Positions 45,059 through 54,349 of a stretch of 64,000 nt of DNA are shown here, in pieces (positions within the stretch are counted from its first letter, which is position 1; each line of letters begins with the position of its first letter). Source of the stretch: Arenibacter echinorum (lineage in GTDB: Bacteria > Bacteroidota > Bacteroidia > Flavobacteriales > Flavobacteriaceae); the NCBI RefSeq assembly GCF_003259375.1, contig NZ_QLLN01000007.1, positions 1 to 64,000 of the forward strand. Reading direction: 5' to 3'. Under the pieces are notes generated by a model, which saw nothing but the letters and a program-made list of their open reading frames with translations, was not told the origin of the DNA and searched no databases. The position numbers and the translations under genes were made by a program.

Positions 45059-45960
45059 ACTTTTATTAATGGAAGATTCTTCTTTTTTAAAATTAAATTC
45101 ATTCCTGCTATCCCCTGTAGACCACCACTGTGTATCGCCAAAATTTTGGTTCCTGGTTTAAAATAATCATTTTTTACCAAATCCAAAATACCATACAAAA
45201 GCTTCCCTGTATAAACGGGATCTGTAGGAATATTGGTCTTTTCTTTAAAATAATTAATAAACTCTATAAGCGCTTCAGAAACTTTGGCATAACCCCCAAA
45301 ATGATAATCGGTATTGATTTCCCAGTTTTCTTTGGCCGTAAAATTACGAATATCTTTTTTTAAAAAATCACCTTTTAGTGAAGGAAAGCCTATAACACTC
45401 TGATAATGAAGTGAAGAATTGATAATCCCGGCCAAGGTTCCACCCGTTCCAACACTTGAACATAGGACGTCAAAATCCTTGTCCTGCGGAGTCAATATTT
45501 CTTCACAACCCTTAACGGCAAGCAAATTAGTACCGCCCTCGGGAATCATATAATAAGGACCCAAGTCTTTGTTCAATAATTCCAAAAAAGAAGATTCCGA
45601 CTTGCACCTATAAGCCTCTCTTGAAATAAACTTAAAATCCATTCCATGCCCATGGGCCTGCGCCAACGTTGGATTGAGCATCCAATTTCGACTTAATTCC
45701 TCTCCCCTGATTACCCCTATCGTCTTAATCCCGTACAAATTTCCGGCATAGGCAGTCGCGGCAATATGGTTGGAATAGGCCCCACCAAAAGTTAAAATCG
45801 TATCCAAGCCTCTTTGTTTGGCCTCTAAAATATTGTACTTAAGTTTTCGGTATTTATTGCCGGAAATAAACGGGTGTATCAGGTCTTCCCTTTTTACCAC
45901 TAGGGTAATCTGTTTTTTGTTTAAAATAGAAAGGTCTACTTCCTGATTTATTCCCTGCAC
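45055..45960 (-). CDS. 1-aminocyclopropane-1-carboxylate deaminase/D-cysteine desulfhydrase family enzyme
   Basis: A PLP enzyme of the beta family, 301 or 308 residues depending on the start. The first start in this frame is TTG at 45981, but a GTG at 45960 sits 2 bases after the stop of the upstream gene and begins MQGINQEVDL, close to the family's usual start; I prefer it. PLP-binding Lys lies in HPFISGNKYRKLKYN, with the TFGGAYSNHIAA and GTGGTLAGI phosphate loops. The family breaks D-cysteine or ACC; which substrate is not shown. Confidence 0.88.
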   Translation of the reverse strand: MQGINQEVDLSILNKKQITLVVKREDLIHPFISGNKYRKLKYNILEAKQRGLDTILTFGGAYSNHIAATAYAGNLYGIKTIGVIRGEELSRNWMLNPTLAQAHGHGMDFKFISREAYRCKSESSFLELLNKDLGPYYMIPEGGTNLLAVKGCEEILTPQDKDFDVLCSSVGTGGTLAGIINSSLHYQSVIGFPSLKGDFLKKDIRNFTAKENWEINTDYHFGGYAKVSEALIEFINYFKEKTNIPTDPVYTGKLLYGILDLVKNDYFKPGTKILAIHSGGLQGIAGMNLILKKKNLPLIKV

Positions 45961-45962
45961 GC

Positions 45963-46301
45963 CTAAGGCTTTTGGCCCCAAAGATATTTAATAAAACTAA
46001 AAGTCCTTCTCTCCTGTAGATAATATAAATTAGTTTCATTATCGTAGGCCTCCCTTTCAAAGCTGATATTCTGGTAGGCCTTATAAGCATCAAAATATAT
46101 TAGGTATCTAATAATGCCTTCCAATAAATACAAAAAATAAAATGGAACAATCAATAATTCCCGTTGTTGCCTTAGATGTATTTTTTCGTGATTAAGTAGC
46201 GTAGCATCCTTTTTTAAAGAAGAGTTCTTCAAAATAATGAAGGGCCAAAAGGACAGTCCCACATAGTTCTTGTAAAATACATGTTTAAAAACTAAAATCA
46301 T
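45963..46301 (-). CDS. small membrane protein with an HEKIH zinc motif
   Basis: A 112-residue protein with one or two hydrophobic segments (about 7-24 and 48-66) and a motif LLNHEKIHLRQQRELL: His38, Glu39 and His42 form HEXXH. A later acidic pair, SFEREAYDNE near residue 80, could give the third ligand, as in small zincins. It is the first gene of the run ending in hemL and lies just before the ACC-deaminase gene. Possible minimal membrane metallopeptidase; a non-catalytic role is also possible. Confidence 0.65.
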   Translation of the reverse strand: MILVFKHVFYKNYVGLSFWPFIILKNSSLKKDATLLNHEKIHLRQQRELLIVPFYFLYLLEGIIRYLIYFDAYKAYQNISFEREAYDNETNLYYLQERRTFSFIKYLWGQKP

Positions 46302-46449
46302 TCTATCGGATAAATATCACGCATATCAAAGATAAAAGGGCATTTCATAAAATCTTTTCATAATCGACTTACTACGAACAAAATAGGTTCAAATACAAAA
46401 AGTATGCTAAACTTTGTTAAATCGACCCCAACTTGATTGACCAGCTTAA

Positions 46450-46650
<201 letters not shown>

Positions 46651-46718
46651 GGTATTCGGCATGATTTTTGAGTTTGTTTACATTGAATATCACAAGTACT
46701 AATTCAAATATAATAGCT

Positions 46719-47279
46719 ATGAAAAAGATTAAATTTTTAGTCGTCCCGATCTTGGTATTGTTCTTCGCCAGTTCCTGCACATCGGTACGTGTATTATCGG
46801 ATTATGATAAAGAAGCAAATTTTAATTCGTTCAAAACCTATGCCTTTTATAAAACTGGGATAGACAAGGCCCAGATTTCGGATTTGGACAAAAAGAGAAT
46901 ACTTAAGGCCATTGATACTGAAATGAGCTCTAGAGGTTATGTAAAATCTGAAAATCCCGATATGTTATTAAGCATATTTACCAAGGAAAAACAACAGGTG
47001 GATGTGTACAACAATTATTGGGGCGCAGGCTTTTATGGATGGGGCTGGTCTCCATTTTACTGGGGATCTCCATATTACGGAGGAAACAATGTTAGCACAA
47101 GGACCGAAGGCTCTTTATATATAGACATCATAGATGCCAAGAACAAAGAACTGGTTTGGCAAGGAAGGGGCGTTGGCACCTTGAACAACATTAGAAATAT
47201 GGAAAAGAAAGAGAAAAGGATAAAAGAATTCGTTTCTGAAATATTGGAAGCTTATCCTCCCGGATCAGCTATGAATTAA
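46719..47279 (+). CDS. DUF4136 lipoprotein
   Basis: A 186-residue lipoprotein from the ATG at 46719 (MKKIKFLVVPILVLFFASSC). The upstream TTG at 46668 in the same frame would give an N-terminus without sense. The mature protein has the DUF4136 core (YDKEANFNSFKTYAFYK, about 28-44, through LYIDIIDAKNKELVWQGRGVG) with an aromatic Gly/Tyr/Trp-rich insert (WGAGFYGWGWSPFYWG). Predicted to act at the outer membrane; function unknown. A strong terminator lies 70 bases after the stop. Confidence 0.9.
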   Translation: MKKIKFLVVPILVLFFASSCTSVRVLSDYDKEANFNSFKTYAFYKTGIDKAQISDLDKKRILKAIDTEMSSRGYVKSENPDMLLSIFTKEKQQVDVYNNYWGAGFYGWGWSPFYWGSPYYGGNNVSTRTEGSLYIDIIDAKNKELVWQGRGVGTLNNIRNMEKKEKRIKEFVSEILEAYPPGSAMN

Positions 47280-47348
47280 ATATTTTGCCTTTAAAAATAT
47301 CCATTACCTAAAGCATATTTAGGTTATTTTTTAGAATAAATTCTCCCT

Positions 47349-47382
47349 AATTCCCTTCCCATTAAGGAAGGGAATTTTTTTT
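47349..47382 (+). terminator. terminator after the DUF4136 gene
   Basis: AATTCCCTTCC, a 6-base loop, GGAAGGGAATT and a T run (47349-47382), 70 bases after the stop. Confidence 0.88.
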
Positions 47383-47509
47383 GATCCCCTTCCAAAAATA
47401 TGTTGTCTTAAAAGTGCCCTTTTGCTTTCTTTAGCTATATAATTATAAAAGGTGGTTCTTGGGGGACATGGGCGCATTTTGTATCTTTAAAAGGAATAAA
47501 ACACAAACT

Positions 47510-49261
47510 ATGTCTTTTGAAAGCAATTTCATTTTGGATAAGCTTCCCGAGCATTTGAAGCAATATATTAAACCACAGAATTATGAGGATTATTCCCCTA
47601 TAGATCAGGCGGTATGGCGATACGTAATGCGAAAAAATGTAGACTATTTAAGTAAGGTGGCCCATAAAAGTTATTTGGAAGGCCTAAACAAAACGGGGAT
47701 TTCCATAGATTATATTCCCAATATGTACGGCATGAACCGTATTTTAAAGGAAATAGGGTGGGCGGCCGTGGCCGTGGATGGTTTTATTCCTCCTTCTGCC
47801 TTTATGGAATTCCAGGCTTACAATGTTTTGGTAATAGCATCGGATATTCGGCAATTGGAGCACATTGAATATACCCCTGCACCCGATATTATACATGAAG
47901 GAGCTGGGCATGCCCCAATCATAGCCAATCCCGAATATGCGGAATACCTGCGCAGGTTTGGGGAGATAGGGTCCAAGGCCATTTCCAGTGCCAAGGATTA
48001 CGAACTATACGAAGCCGTAAGACATCTGTCCATTATAAAGGAGGCCGAAGGCACTCCCCTAGAGGACATAGATAAGGCCCAAAAGAAAATCGAAGAACTG
48101 CAATTAAATATGGGCGAACCCAGTGAAATGGCCCTGATCCGAAATCTTCATTGGTGGACCGTGGAATACGGGCTGATAGGTACTGTGGACCGACCAAAAA
48201 TATACGGTGCGGGTTTACTATCCTCTATTGGGGAAAGTGCCTGGTGTATGACCGATAAGGTCAAAAAAATTCCGTATTCCCTAGAAGCAGCACATACTTC
48301 CTTCGATATAACCCAACCACAGCCACAACTATTTGTTACTCCAGATTTCGCCTATCTAAACCAAGTGCTGGAGGAATTTGCCAACACCATGTCCTTGAGA
48401 CAAGGTGGCCTAAGTGGTTTGGAAAAGCTTATCAACTCCAAGGAAATGGGTACCGTAGAGCTAAGTACTGGCCTACAAGTATCAGGGCATTTTGAGAGTG
48501 CCATTGCCCATGAAGGAAAACCGGTCTATTTACAGACCAAAGGCAATACGGCCCTTGCCTACCGGGAAAAGGAATTGATAGGGCACAGCATTAAGCAACA
48601 TCCCCATGGATTTGGTTCGCCCATAGGAAAATTAAAAGGTATAAATCTTGCAATAGAGGATATGAGTCCCCGCGATTTAAAGGCCTATAATATCTATGAA
48701 GGCGAAGCGGTAGACCTTGAATTTATAGGAGACATAAAAGTTTCTGGGGAAATTATTACGGGTACCAGAAACCTAAAGGGAGAAATTATTCTGATTACTT
48801 TGGCAAATTGCACGGTTACCCATAATGATAAAATCCTCTTTCATCCGGGCCAAGGCTTATACCATATGGCCGTAGGGGAAAATATTGTTTCCGTGTTCAA
48901 TGGTCCAGCGGATTTAAAGAGTTTTGATTTGGTTACGCATAAAGTAACCGACACCACCATAAAATCGGCCAAAACAGAACAAAGAAAACAATTGGAGCAA
49001 TTTTACAAGCAAGTCAGAGAATTTAGGGAAGGTAAAAATGTAACCATCTCTAGAAACAAGGTTTTCCTGGAAATAAAAGCCAACCACCCAGAAGATTGGC
49101 TACTTTCCGTTGAATTGTACGAATTGGCAAAAAATAATGGTGATGGAAGTTTTGCTAAAGAACTGAAATATCACTTGGAAGCCCTTAAACACCAAAAACC
49201 GCAACTAGGCCATCTGATAGACGACGGACTGGAATTGGTAGATAAAAGTTTGGTAGCATAA
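47510..49261 (+). CDS. aromatic amino acid hydroxylase, long form
   Basis: A 583-residue non-heme iron enzyme from the ATG at 47510 (MSFESNFILDKLPEHLKQY); the ATG 17 codons upstream is less likely. The N-terminal 300 residues are the biopterin-dependent hydroxylase domain: iron ligands His129 and His134 in IIHEGAGH and Glu219 in WWTVEYGLIG. The C-terminal ~280 residues have a beta-rich part found in Bacteroidota enzymes. It should hydroxylate phenylalanine to tyrosine using tetrahydropterin, as in phenylalanine degradation; tyrosine or tryptophan as substrate cannot be excluded. Confidence 0.95.
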   Translation: MSFESNFILDKLPEHLKQYIKPQNYEDYSPIDQAVWRYVMRKNVDYLSKVAHKSYLEGLNKTGISIDYIPNMYGMNRILKEIGWAAVAVDGFIPPSAFMEFQAYNVLVIASDIRQLEHIEYTPAPDIIHEGAGHAPIIANPEYAEYLRRFGEIGSKAISSAKDYELYEAVRHLSIIKEAEGTPLEDIDKAQKKIEELQLNMGEPSEMALIRNLHWWTVEYGLIGTVDRPKIYGAGLLSSIGESAWCMTDKVKKIPYSLEAAHTSFDITQPQPQLFVTPDFAYLNQVLEEFANTMSLRQGGLSGLEKLINSKEMGTVELSTGLQVSGHFESAIAHEGKPVYLQTKGNTALAYREKELIGHSIKQHPHGFGSPIGKLKGINLAIEDMSPRDLKAYNIYEGEAVDLEFIGDIKVSGEIITGTRNLKGEIILITLANCTVTHNDKILFHPGQGLYHMAVGENIVSVFNGPADLKSFDLVTHKVTDTTIKSAKTEQRKQLEQFYKQVREFREGKNVTISRNKVFLEIKANHPEDWLLSVELYELAKNNGDGSFAKELKYHLEALKHQKPQLGHLIDDGLELVDKSLVA

Positions 49262-49323
49262 GCTTGGTCATTAGTTTCATTTGGATTCCTTATATTTATG
49301 CTGCTACCTTTAATAGATCTGAA

Positions 49324-50589
49324 ATGAAGCCTTTAACTTGTTTTGTGTGTTGCTTTTTTATTTTATCCATGTCTCCTCTACTATCCCAAACCAATTATGA
49401 CGAAAGCAAGGTCCCTTCCTTTGAGGTGCCCGATCCGTTAATGACTTTTAAAGGAAAAAAAATCAAAACCGTTAAAAAATGGGAAAAAACAAGAAGGCCG
49501 GAGCTATTTCATTTTTTTGAAAACAATGTATACGGCAAGATTCCCAAGACCCTTAAGATAGACTCCTATACCATATTAGAGCAGGACGACAATGCTTTTA
49601 ACGGAAAAGCCAAGCGCAAGCAGGTAGAACTTTCTTTTAAGAACAACGGCAAAACCTTGAGATATACCATTTTGCTTTATCTACCGAAGAATAAAGTGAA
49701 GGCGCCAGTTTTTTTGGGCTATAATTTTTATGGCAACCATACGATCACGGAAGACAAGGCCGTATTTATTTCATCGGCCTGGGCCAATAACAATGAATCA
49801 TTCGGAATCGAAAACAACACCTTGACCGAAGTGTCTAGGGGAAAAAGAACAAATCGCTGGGCAGTGGAAAAAATATTGGATGCCGGTTACGGCTTAGCTA
49901 CCATTTACTATGGCGAAGTAGACCCGGATAAAAATGATTTCACTGACGGAATACATAGTCTCTTGTATCAACAAGACCAGAATCATCCCAAGCCTGACGA
50001 ATGGGGCAGCATTGCAGCTTGGAGCTGGGGCATGGTAAGGGCAGTGGATTATTTTGAAAAAGATCCTGACATAGATGCTTCCAAGGTAATTGCCTTCGGC
50101 CATTCCCGACTGGGCAAAACATCGCTTTGGGCCGGGGTCATGGATAAAAGGTTTGCAGGGGTAATTTCGAACGACTCGGGCTGCGGGGGCGCAGCCATGT
50201 CCAAAAGAAAATTCGGAGAGACCCTAGCGGTTATAAACGATAGGTTCCCACATTGGTTTTGCGATAATTTCAATGAGTACAACGAAAATGAAGAAGCCTT
50301 GCCGGTAGACCAACATCAATTATTGGCACTTATTGCGCCGAGACCCCTTTATGTGGCCAGCGCCCAAGAAGACCAATGGGCAGACCCCCGGGGCGAATTC
50401 CTTTCCGCTCATTATGCCACGCAGGTTTACCACCTATACGATAAAGAAGGCATAGAAACCATGGAAATGCCAAAGGTAAATGAGCCTATCCACAATACCG
50501 TTTCCTACCACATCCGTACAGGCAAGCATGATGTTACCGACTACGACTGGGAGAACTATATTAAGTGGGCAAATGCCTATGTGAAATAG
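49324..50589 (+). CDS. CE15-like glucuronoyl esterase / alpha-beta hydrolase
   Basis: A 421-residue secreted protein from the ATG at 49324, which gives a signal peptide (residues 1-20, LLSQ). The alpha/beta hydrolase core contains the nucleophile elbow GHSRLGKTSLW (Ser261), a variant of the GCSRxGK motif of CE15 4-O-methyl-glucuronoyl methylesterases, in which the residue before Ser is Cys. The catalytic His probably lies in EPIHNTVSYHIRTGKH near the end. Such enzymes cut ester links between lignin or other groups and xylan glucuronic acid. There are no xylan genes nearby. Stops 28 bases from the convergent DUF4230 gene. Confidence 0.88.
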   Translation: MKPLTCFVCCFFILSMSPLLSQTNYDESKVPSFEVPDPLMTFKGKKIKTVKKWEKTRRPELFHFFENNVYGKIPKTLKIDSYTILEQDDNAFNGKAKRKQVELSFKNNGKTLRYTILLYLPKNKVKAPVFLGYNFYGNHTITEDKAVFISSAWANNNESFGIENNTLTEVSRGKRTNRWAVEKILDAGYGLATIYYGEVDPDKNDFTDGIHSLLYQQDQNHPKPDEWGSIAAWSWGMVRAVDYFEKDPDIDASKVIAFGHSRLGKTSLWAGVMDKRFAGVISNDSGCGGAAMSKRKFGETLAVINDRFPHWFCDNFNEYNENEEALPVDQHQLLALIAPRPLYVASAQEDQWADPRGEFLSAHYATQVYHLYDKEGIETMEMPKVNEPIHNTVSYHIRTGKHDVTDYDWENYIKWANAYVK

Positions 50590-50616
50590 TGTTCAACAAT
50601 TCTATTCCGAACCAAT

Positions 50617-51228
50617 TTAGTTCAGCACCTTTAATTCATCAAAATTTTGGATGTTACTATCCCCATAGGTCAGTGTCCAACCCATGGAATTGGTAAGCAC
50701 CAAAAATTTGGAAAGCTCGCTTAGCAATCTGTTCTCTGCATTGGACTTTAAGGTAGAAGCCTCTATTTTTTTCAACAAGGATGCATTAACATTCCGCTTA
50801 ATTTTATTATAATCCTCGGCATTGAACTGGTTTAAATAGTCTGCAGTAACATCGTAATATTCAAAATCGGGGTTTATCTTAATTTCAGGTTCCGGGATAC
50901 TTATTATCCGAAGGGTCTTGGTAGCCTCATCAATTTCGAATTTTACCAAACTAAGGTCATATGCCACGGTCACCTCCGCATTTACCACCACCAGTGCCTT
51001 TTTATCAGCAGTAATCAAAGGGCCAAATAATTGCTGGGAATCCTTATAATTGTATACTTCTGCAAAATGCCCTTCGGTAACGATCAATTTGGAAACGTTG
51101 TTGATCTGCTCCTGAATGAGCATGGAATTCTCCTTTAAAATGGACTTCTTTTCTTTCTCCTCCGAACAGGAACGAAAAATAAAAACAACGGCCAACGTAA
51201 TTATAACACCAACAAAAAACCTTTTCAT
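50617..51228 (-). CDS. DUF4230 membrane protein
   Basis: A 203-residue protein with an N-terminal transmembrane helix (about 4-20) ending FRSCSEEK, which might be a lipobox. The rest is a DUF4230 domain: a helical part (25-50), a beta-rich part with VVVNAEVTVAYDLS, and C-terminal helices. The family occurs in Bacteroidota and Firmicutes; function unknown. It is convergent with the esterase gene and 43 bases downstream of the response regulator. Confidence 0.88.
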   Translation of the reverse strand: MKRFFVGVIITLAVVFIFRSCSEEKEKKSILKENSMLIQEQINNVSKLIVTEGHFAEVYNYKDSQQLFGPLITADKKALVVVNAEVTVAYDLSLVKFEIDEATKTLRIISIPEPEIKINPDFEYYDVTADYLNQFNAEDYNKIKRNVNASLLKKIEASTLKSNAENRLLSELSKFLVLTNSMGWTLTYGDSNIQNFDELKVLN

Positions 51229-51271
51229 ACCACTAAATATATGTTATAATCAAGAATTATAATGCTAATTT

Positions 51272-51922
51272 TTAAATAAGATTATTGCGTTTTGCTTTTT
51301 GTACGGCTTCCAATTTGCTGTGCACTTGAAGTTTTGTATAGATGTTTTCAATATGCCTACGCACGGTACTGGGTGATAAAAAAAGATTCTCTGCAATTTT
51401 AGTATGACTTAGGCCCTTACCCAGTTGTTCCAAAACTTCCACCTCACGATTTGTCAGGAAGACCTTTTCCTGGGTGGCAATATTGTTTAAAGCTATTGGG
51501 TTTCTAAGTAATTTAAGGGTTCTTAACGCTACTGTAGGGGTCATTGCTGCTCCTCCGTTTAGTGTATCCAAAATTCCTTTGTAAAGGGTCCCGGGATCAA
51601 CATCTTTTAGTAGATACCCGTCAGCCCCTGCTTTTATTGCATTAAAAATATTCTCATCATTATCAAAAACCGTCAGCATTACAATTTTAATCTGAGGGTA
51701 TTGCGCCTTTATTTTTTCGGTTACCTCAATTCCACCTAACACAGGCATTTCTACATCCATCAAGATAAGATCCAAATTGGAGTTTTCCTCCAGTTTTTCC
51801 AAGCATTGCAATCCGTTTACAGCTTTCCATTTCACCACTATGGCCTCAAAAAAAGCAAGTTTATCCTCTACTGCTTTTAACAGAAAAGAATTATCGTCTA
51901 CAATGGCTACTTTAATTTTCAT
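51272..51922 (-). CDS. LuxR/NarL-family response regulator
   Basis: A 216-residue regulator: receiver domain (1-120) with Asp9 and Asp10, phospho-acceptor Asp56 in LILMDVEMPV and Lys in the LLKD region; C-terminal LuxR helix-turn-helix (about 145-210), LTNREVEVLEQLGKGLSHTKIAENL. It starts 3 bases after the histidine kinase stop, an operon. The output genes are unknown; the neighbouring unknown secreted proteins (53928, 54350) lie upstream on the same strand. Confidence 0.96.
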   Translation of the reverse strand: MKIKVAIVDDNSFLLKAVEDKLAFFEAIVVKWKAVNGLQCLEKLEENSNLDLILMDVEMPVLGGIEVTEKIKAQYPQIKIVMLTVFDNDENIFNAIKAGADGYLLKDVDPGTLYKGILDTLNGGAAMTPTVALRTLKLLRNPIALNNIATQEKVFLTNREVEVLEQLGKGLSHTKIAENLFLSPSTVRRHIENIYTKLQVHSKLEAVQKAKRNNLI

Positions 51923-51925
51923 ATC

Positions 51926-53899
51926 TTATTTTCTTACAGGGATGTAAAAATCAACTGAAGTTCCTTGGCCCAACATTGAGGTTAGCTTTAATTCACTATT
52001 TAGTTCCACAGCTCTTTTTTGCATATTTGACAGGCCATTCCCCAACGTAACTTCAGAAACATTAAAACCTACTCCGTTATCGTTGACTTCTACATGAAAA
52101 TAATCTATAGTTTTATGAATACTAACCGCCATAGTGTGTTCTACCAATTCACTATTTACATAAGCGTATTTCAGGGCATTATTAACAGCCTCCTGAATGA
52201 TTCTATATAGATTTACCCCTTCTTCGGCTGTGAAAGTATAGGTTGGGTCTATATCCGAATCTACCGTGAAATTTAATTTTATATGTTCCGAAGATTTAGT
52301 TACGGATGCCATAAAGATGTCCAGGCGATATTGTAGGTCTTCAAAAGTGATGTGCTCTTTGTTCATTGCCCAGATCGTATCGCGCAATTCATTGATCGTG
52401 GTTTTGGTGAACATCCCAATTTCGGTTAATTTGTTTTTTATTTTATCCTGTCCAGTAGTTAAACCATACTTTAAGGTGTCTATTGATGAAATAATAAAAG
52501 TTAATTGACTGCCTATATTATCATGCAGGTCCCTTGATATCCTTAACCTTTGATCCTGCAACCTATTTTGGGTCTCTATTTGAACCAAAGCTGTTTTTAA
52601 TTCGTTTTCCTTTAACAGCTGCCTGTTCTTCAATCGCTGTTGACTATAAAAAAGATAGCCTATAAGTCCCAGTAAAAATGCCACGGCAAGCAAACCATAA
52701 ATTAGATTATTTTTTTTGTTGATCTCCAATTTGTTTTCAACCAATTGCAATTGCTGTTCGGACAGTTCCTTCTCTTTTTTTTCTGCCTGATATTTTGCCT
52801 CCAACTCAAGCATTGCCTTCGTTTTGGCAATTTGAAACAAGCTATCTTTTTTAATAATAAAGGCTTTAGAAGTGGTATAGGCGAGATCTATATACCCTTT
52901 TTTATAATAAGCTTCTGATAGTAATTGTAACGCATTCACCTCAAATTCTTTAAAATCCTTTTGCTGGGCTACTTCCAAAGCTTTATCCAATTGGGCTATT
53001 GCAATATCATATCTTTTAAAACCCAATTGGTTTTTTGCAAAACCTATCCTAGTATTGGTCAGTTCATAGTCGTTATTATCTGTAATAAACATTCCTATGG
53101 CCTGCAAATAGGTTTTTTCGGCTTTCCCATATTGACCCAAACTATCTTCGGCTACGGCAATATTGTTCAACATATACGGCACATATCTATGGTACCCTAA
53201 TTTTTTATACCCCTCAGCTGCATCCAGGGCATAAGTTGTGGCATCATCAAATCTTTTCAAGCGCAACATTACCGAGCCTATATTCCCGGTAGTTACCGTA
53301 ACCCCAAATGTATTCTTACTTTTTTTATACAATTCAAGCGCTTGTTGGTAATAATCCAACACCTTAGCATATTCCCCCTGCTTTTTATAAACGATGCCAA
53401 TATTGCTCAATACCATTGGCATTAGGCCTGGATCAGTAGCATTATTTCCATAAATTCTCAGCGCCTTAAAATAATGCTCTAGTGAAGTTTCAAAATTTCC
53501 CCGCTCATCCTCTATAATCCCCAGATTATTATAGGTATCGGCCAAACCAATACTATCCGCCTTTAAATAATTGATCGAAAGACTTTTGGAGTGGAAATAA
53601 ATGGCACTATCGTAATCTGCTTTAGCCTGATACGCACTGGCTATAGAGTTATACGCCGATGCATATAGTTTTTTTTTATTCGTTTTTTTAGCTTCCAATA
53701 GCGCAGTCCTTGCGTAAACCAATGCACTGTCCAAGTGTATGTTTCTATATTGCCAGGAAATCTCGTTCAAAGTGCCAACAAGGAGTTCTCCATTTTGAGT
53801 TGTTGAAACCCTCAAAAGACTATCCAGCTTTTTTTGCTGAGCATAACATTTTAATATCGTTAGTATTGCTAACAAAAAAATTAGACCTTGCCTTTTCAT
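51926..53899 (-). CDS. TPR-containing sensor histidine kinase (HisKA_3)
   Basis: A 657-residue kinase. Signal peptide (1-20, CYAQQ), about six TPR units (about 40-345) in the periplasm, a coiled coil (about 350-395), a transmembrane helix (about 398-418), then the HisKA_3 domain with phospho-acceptor His459 in RISRDLHDNIGSQL, and the HATPase_c domain (about 555-655) with NDNGVGFN. Paired with the NarL-type regulator 3 bases downstream. The ligand sensed by the TPRs is unknown; such kinases are common in Flavobacteriaceae. Confidence 0.95.
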   Translation of the reverse strand: MKRQGLIFLLAILTILKCYAQQKKLDSLLRVSTTQNGELLVGTLNEISWQYRNIHLDSALVYARTALLEAKKTNKKKLYASAYNSIASAYQAKADYDSAIYFHSKSLSINYLKADSIGLADTYNNLGIIEDERGNFETSLEHYFKALRIYGNNATDPGLMPMVLSNIGIVYKKQGEYAKVLDYYQQALELYKKSKNTFGVTVTTGNIGSVMLRLKRFDDATTYALDAAEGYKKLGYHRYVPYMLNNIAVAEDSLGQYGKAEKTYLQAIGMFITDNNDYELTNTRIGFAKNQLGFKRYDIAIAQLDKALEVAQQKDFKEFEVNALQLLSEAYYKKGYIDLAYTTSKAFIIKKDSLFQIAKTKAMLELEAKYQAEKKEKELSEQQLQLVENKLEINKKNNLIYGLLAVAFLLGLIGYLFYSQQRLKNRQLLKENELKTALVQIETQNRLQDQRLRISRDLHDNIGSQLTFIISSIDTLKYGLTTGQDKIKNKLTEIGMFTKTTINELRDTIWAMNKEHITFEDLQYRLDIFMASVTKSSEHIKLNFTVDSDIDPTYTFTAEEGVNLYRIIQEAVNNALKYAYVNSELVEHTMAVSIHKTIDYFHVEVNDNGVGFNVSEVTLGNGLSNMQKRAVELNSELKLTSMLGQGTSVDFYIPVRK

Positions 53900-53927
53900 T
53901 AGTACAATTATCGTAAAAATTTCTAAT

Positions 53928-54191
53928 TTATACTATACTTTGTTCCAGCAATGCTTCTTTTAAATTATACGTTATAAAACTATATTCATTTAGTCCACTT
54001 TCCCTGTTGGAATAGGTTACGCGATGATGCTCTATACTTTCCAGATAATATCCTACAAGATTTCTATGGGCGTTTTTCAAGGCATGGTTTCTCTTTTTAA
54101 AATAAAAAATTACACTAAAAGCGATGGCCAAGGTAGATAGAACAATTAAAATTAAAATAGGCATACTTTTGGCTTTAAATATAGAACCCAT
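53928..54191 (-). CDS. hypothetical small membrane protein
   Basis: An 87-residue protein with one transmembrane helix (about 10-30), followed by a polar tail. ATG start (MGSIFKAKS). Lies 28 bases upstream of the histidine kinase gene on the same strand and may share its transcript. Not recognised as a family. Confidence 0.55.
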   Translation of the reverse strand: MGSIFKAKSMPILILIVLSTLAIAFSVIFYFKKRNHALKNAHRNLVGYYLESIEHHRVTYSNRESGLNEYSFITYNLKEALLEQSIV

Positions 54192-54349
54192 CCTGACTTT
54201 TTTTATTGAAGTAAAAATGTAAGAACGGGTTCATACTTTTCAAAGTATTAGTTAAGGCATTAATACCAAGAAAGACAAAGCTTCTTGAACATTATATCAG
54301 TGCCATTATTGGAACCTTTCCATAAATAGCTCCCAATCAAAATTTGTTT

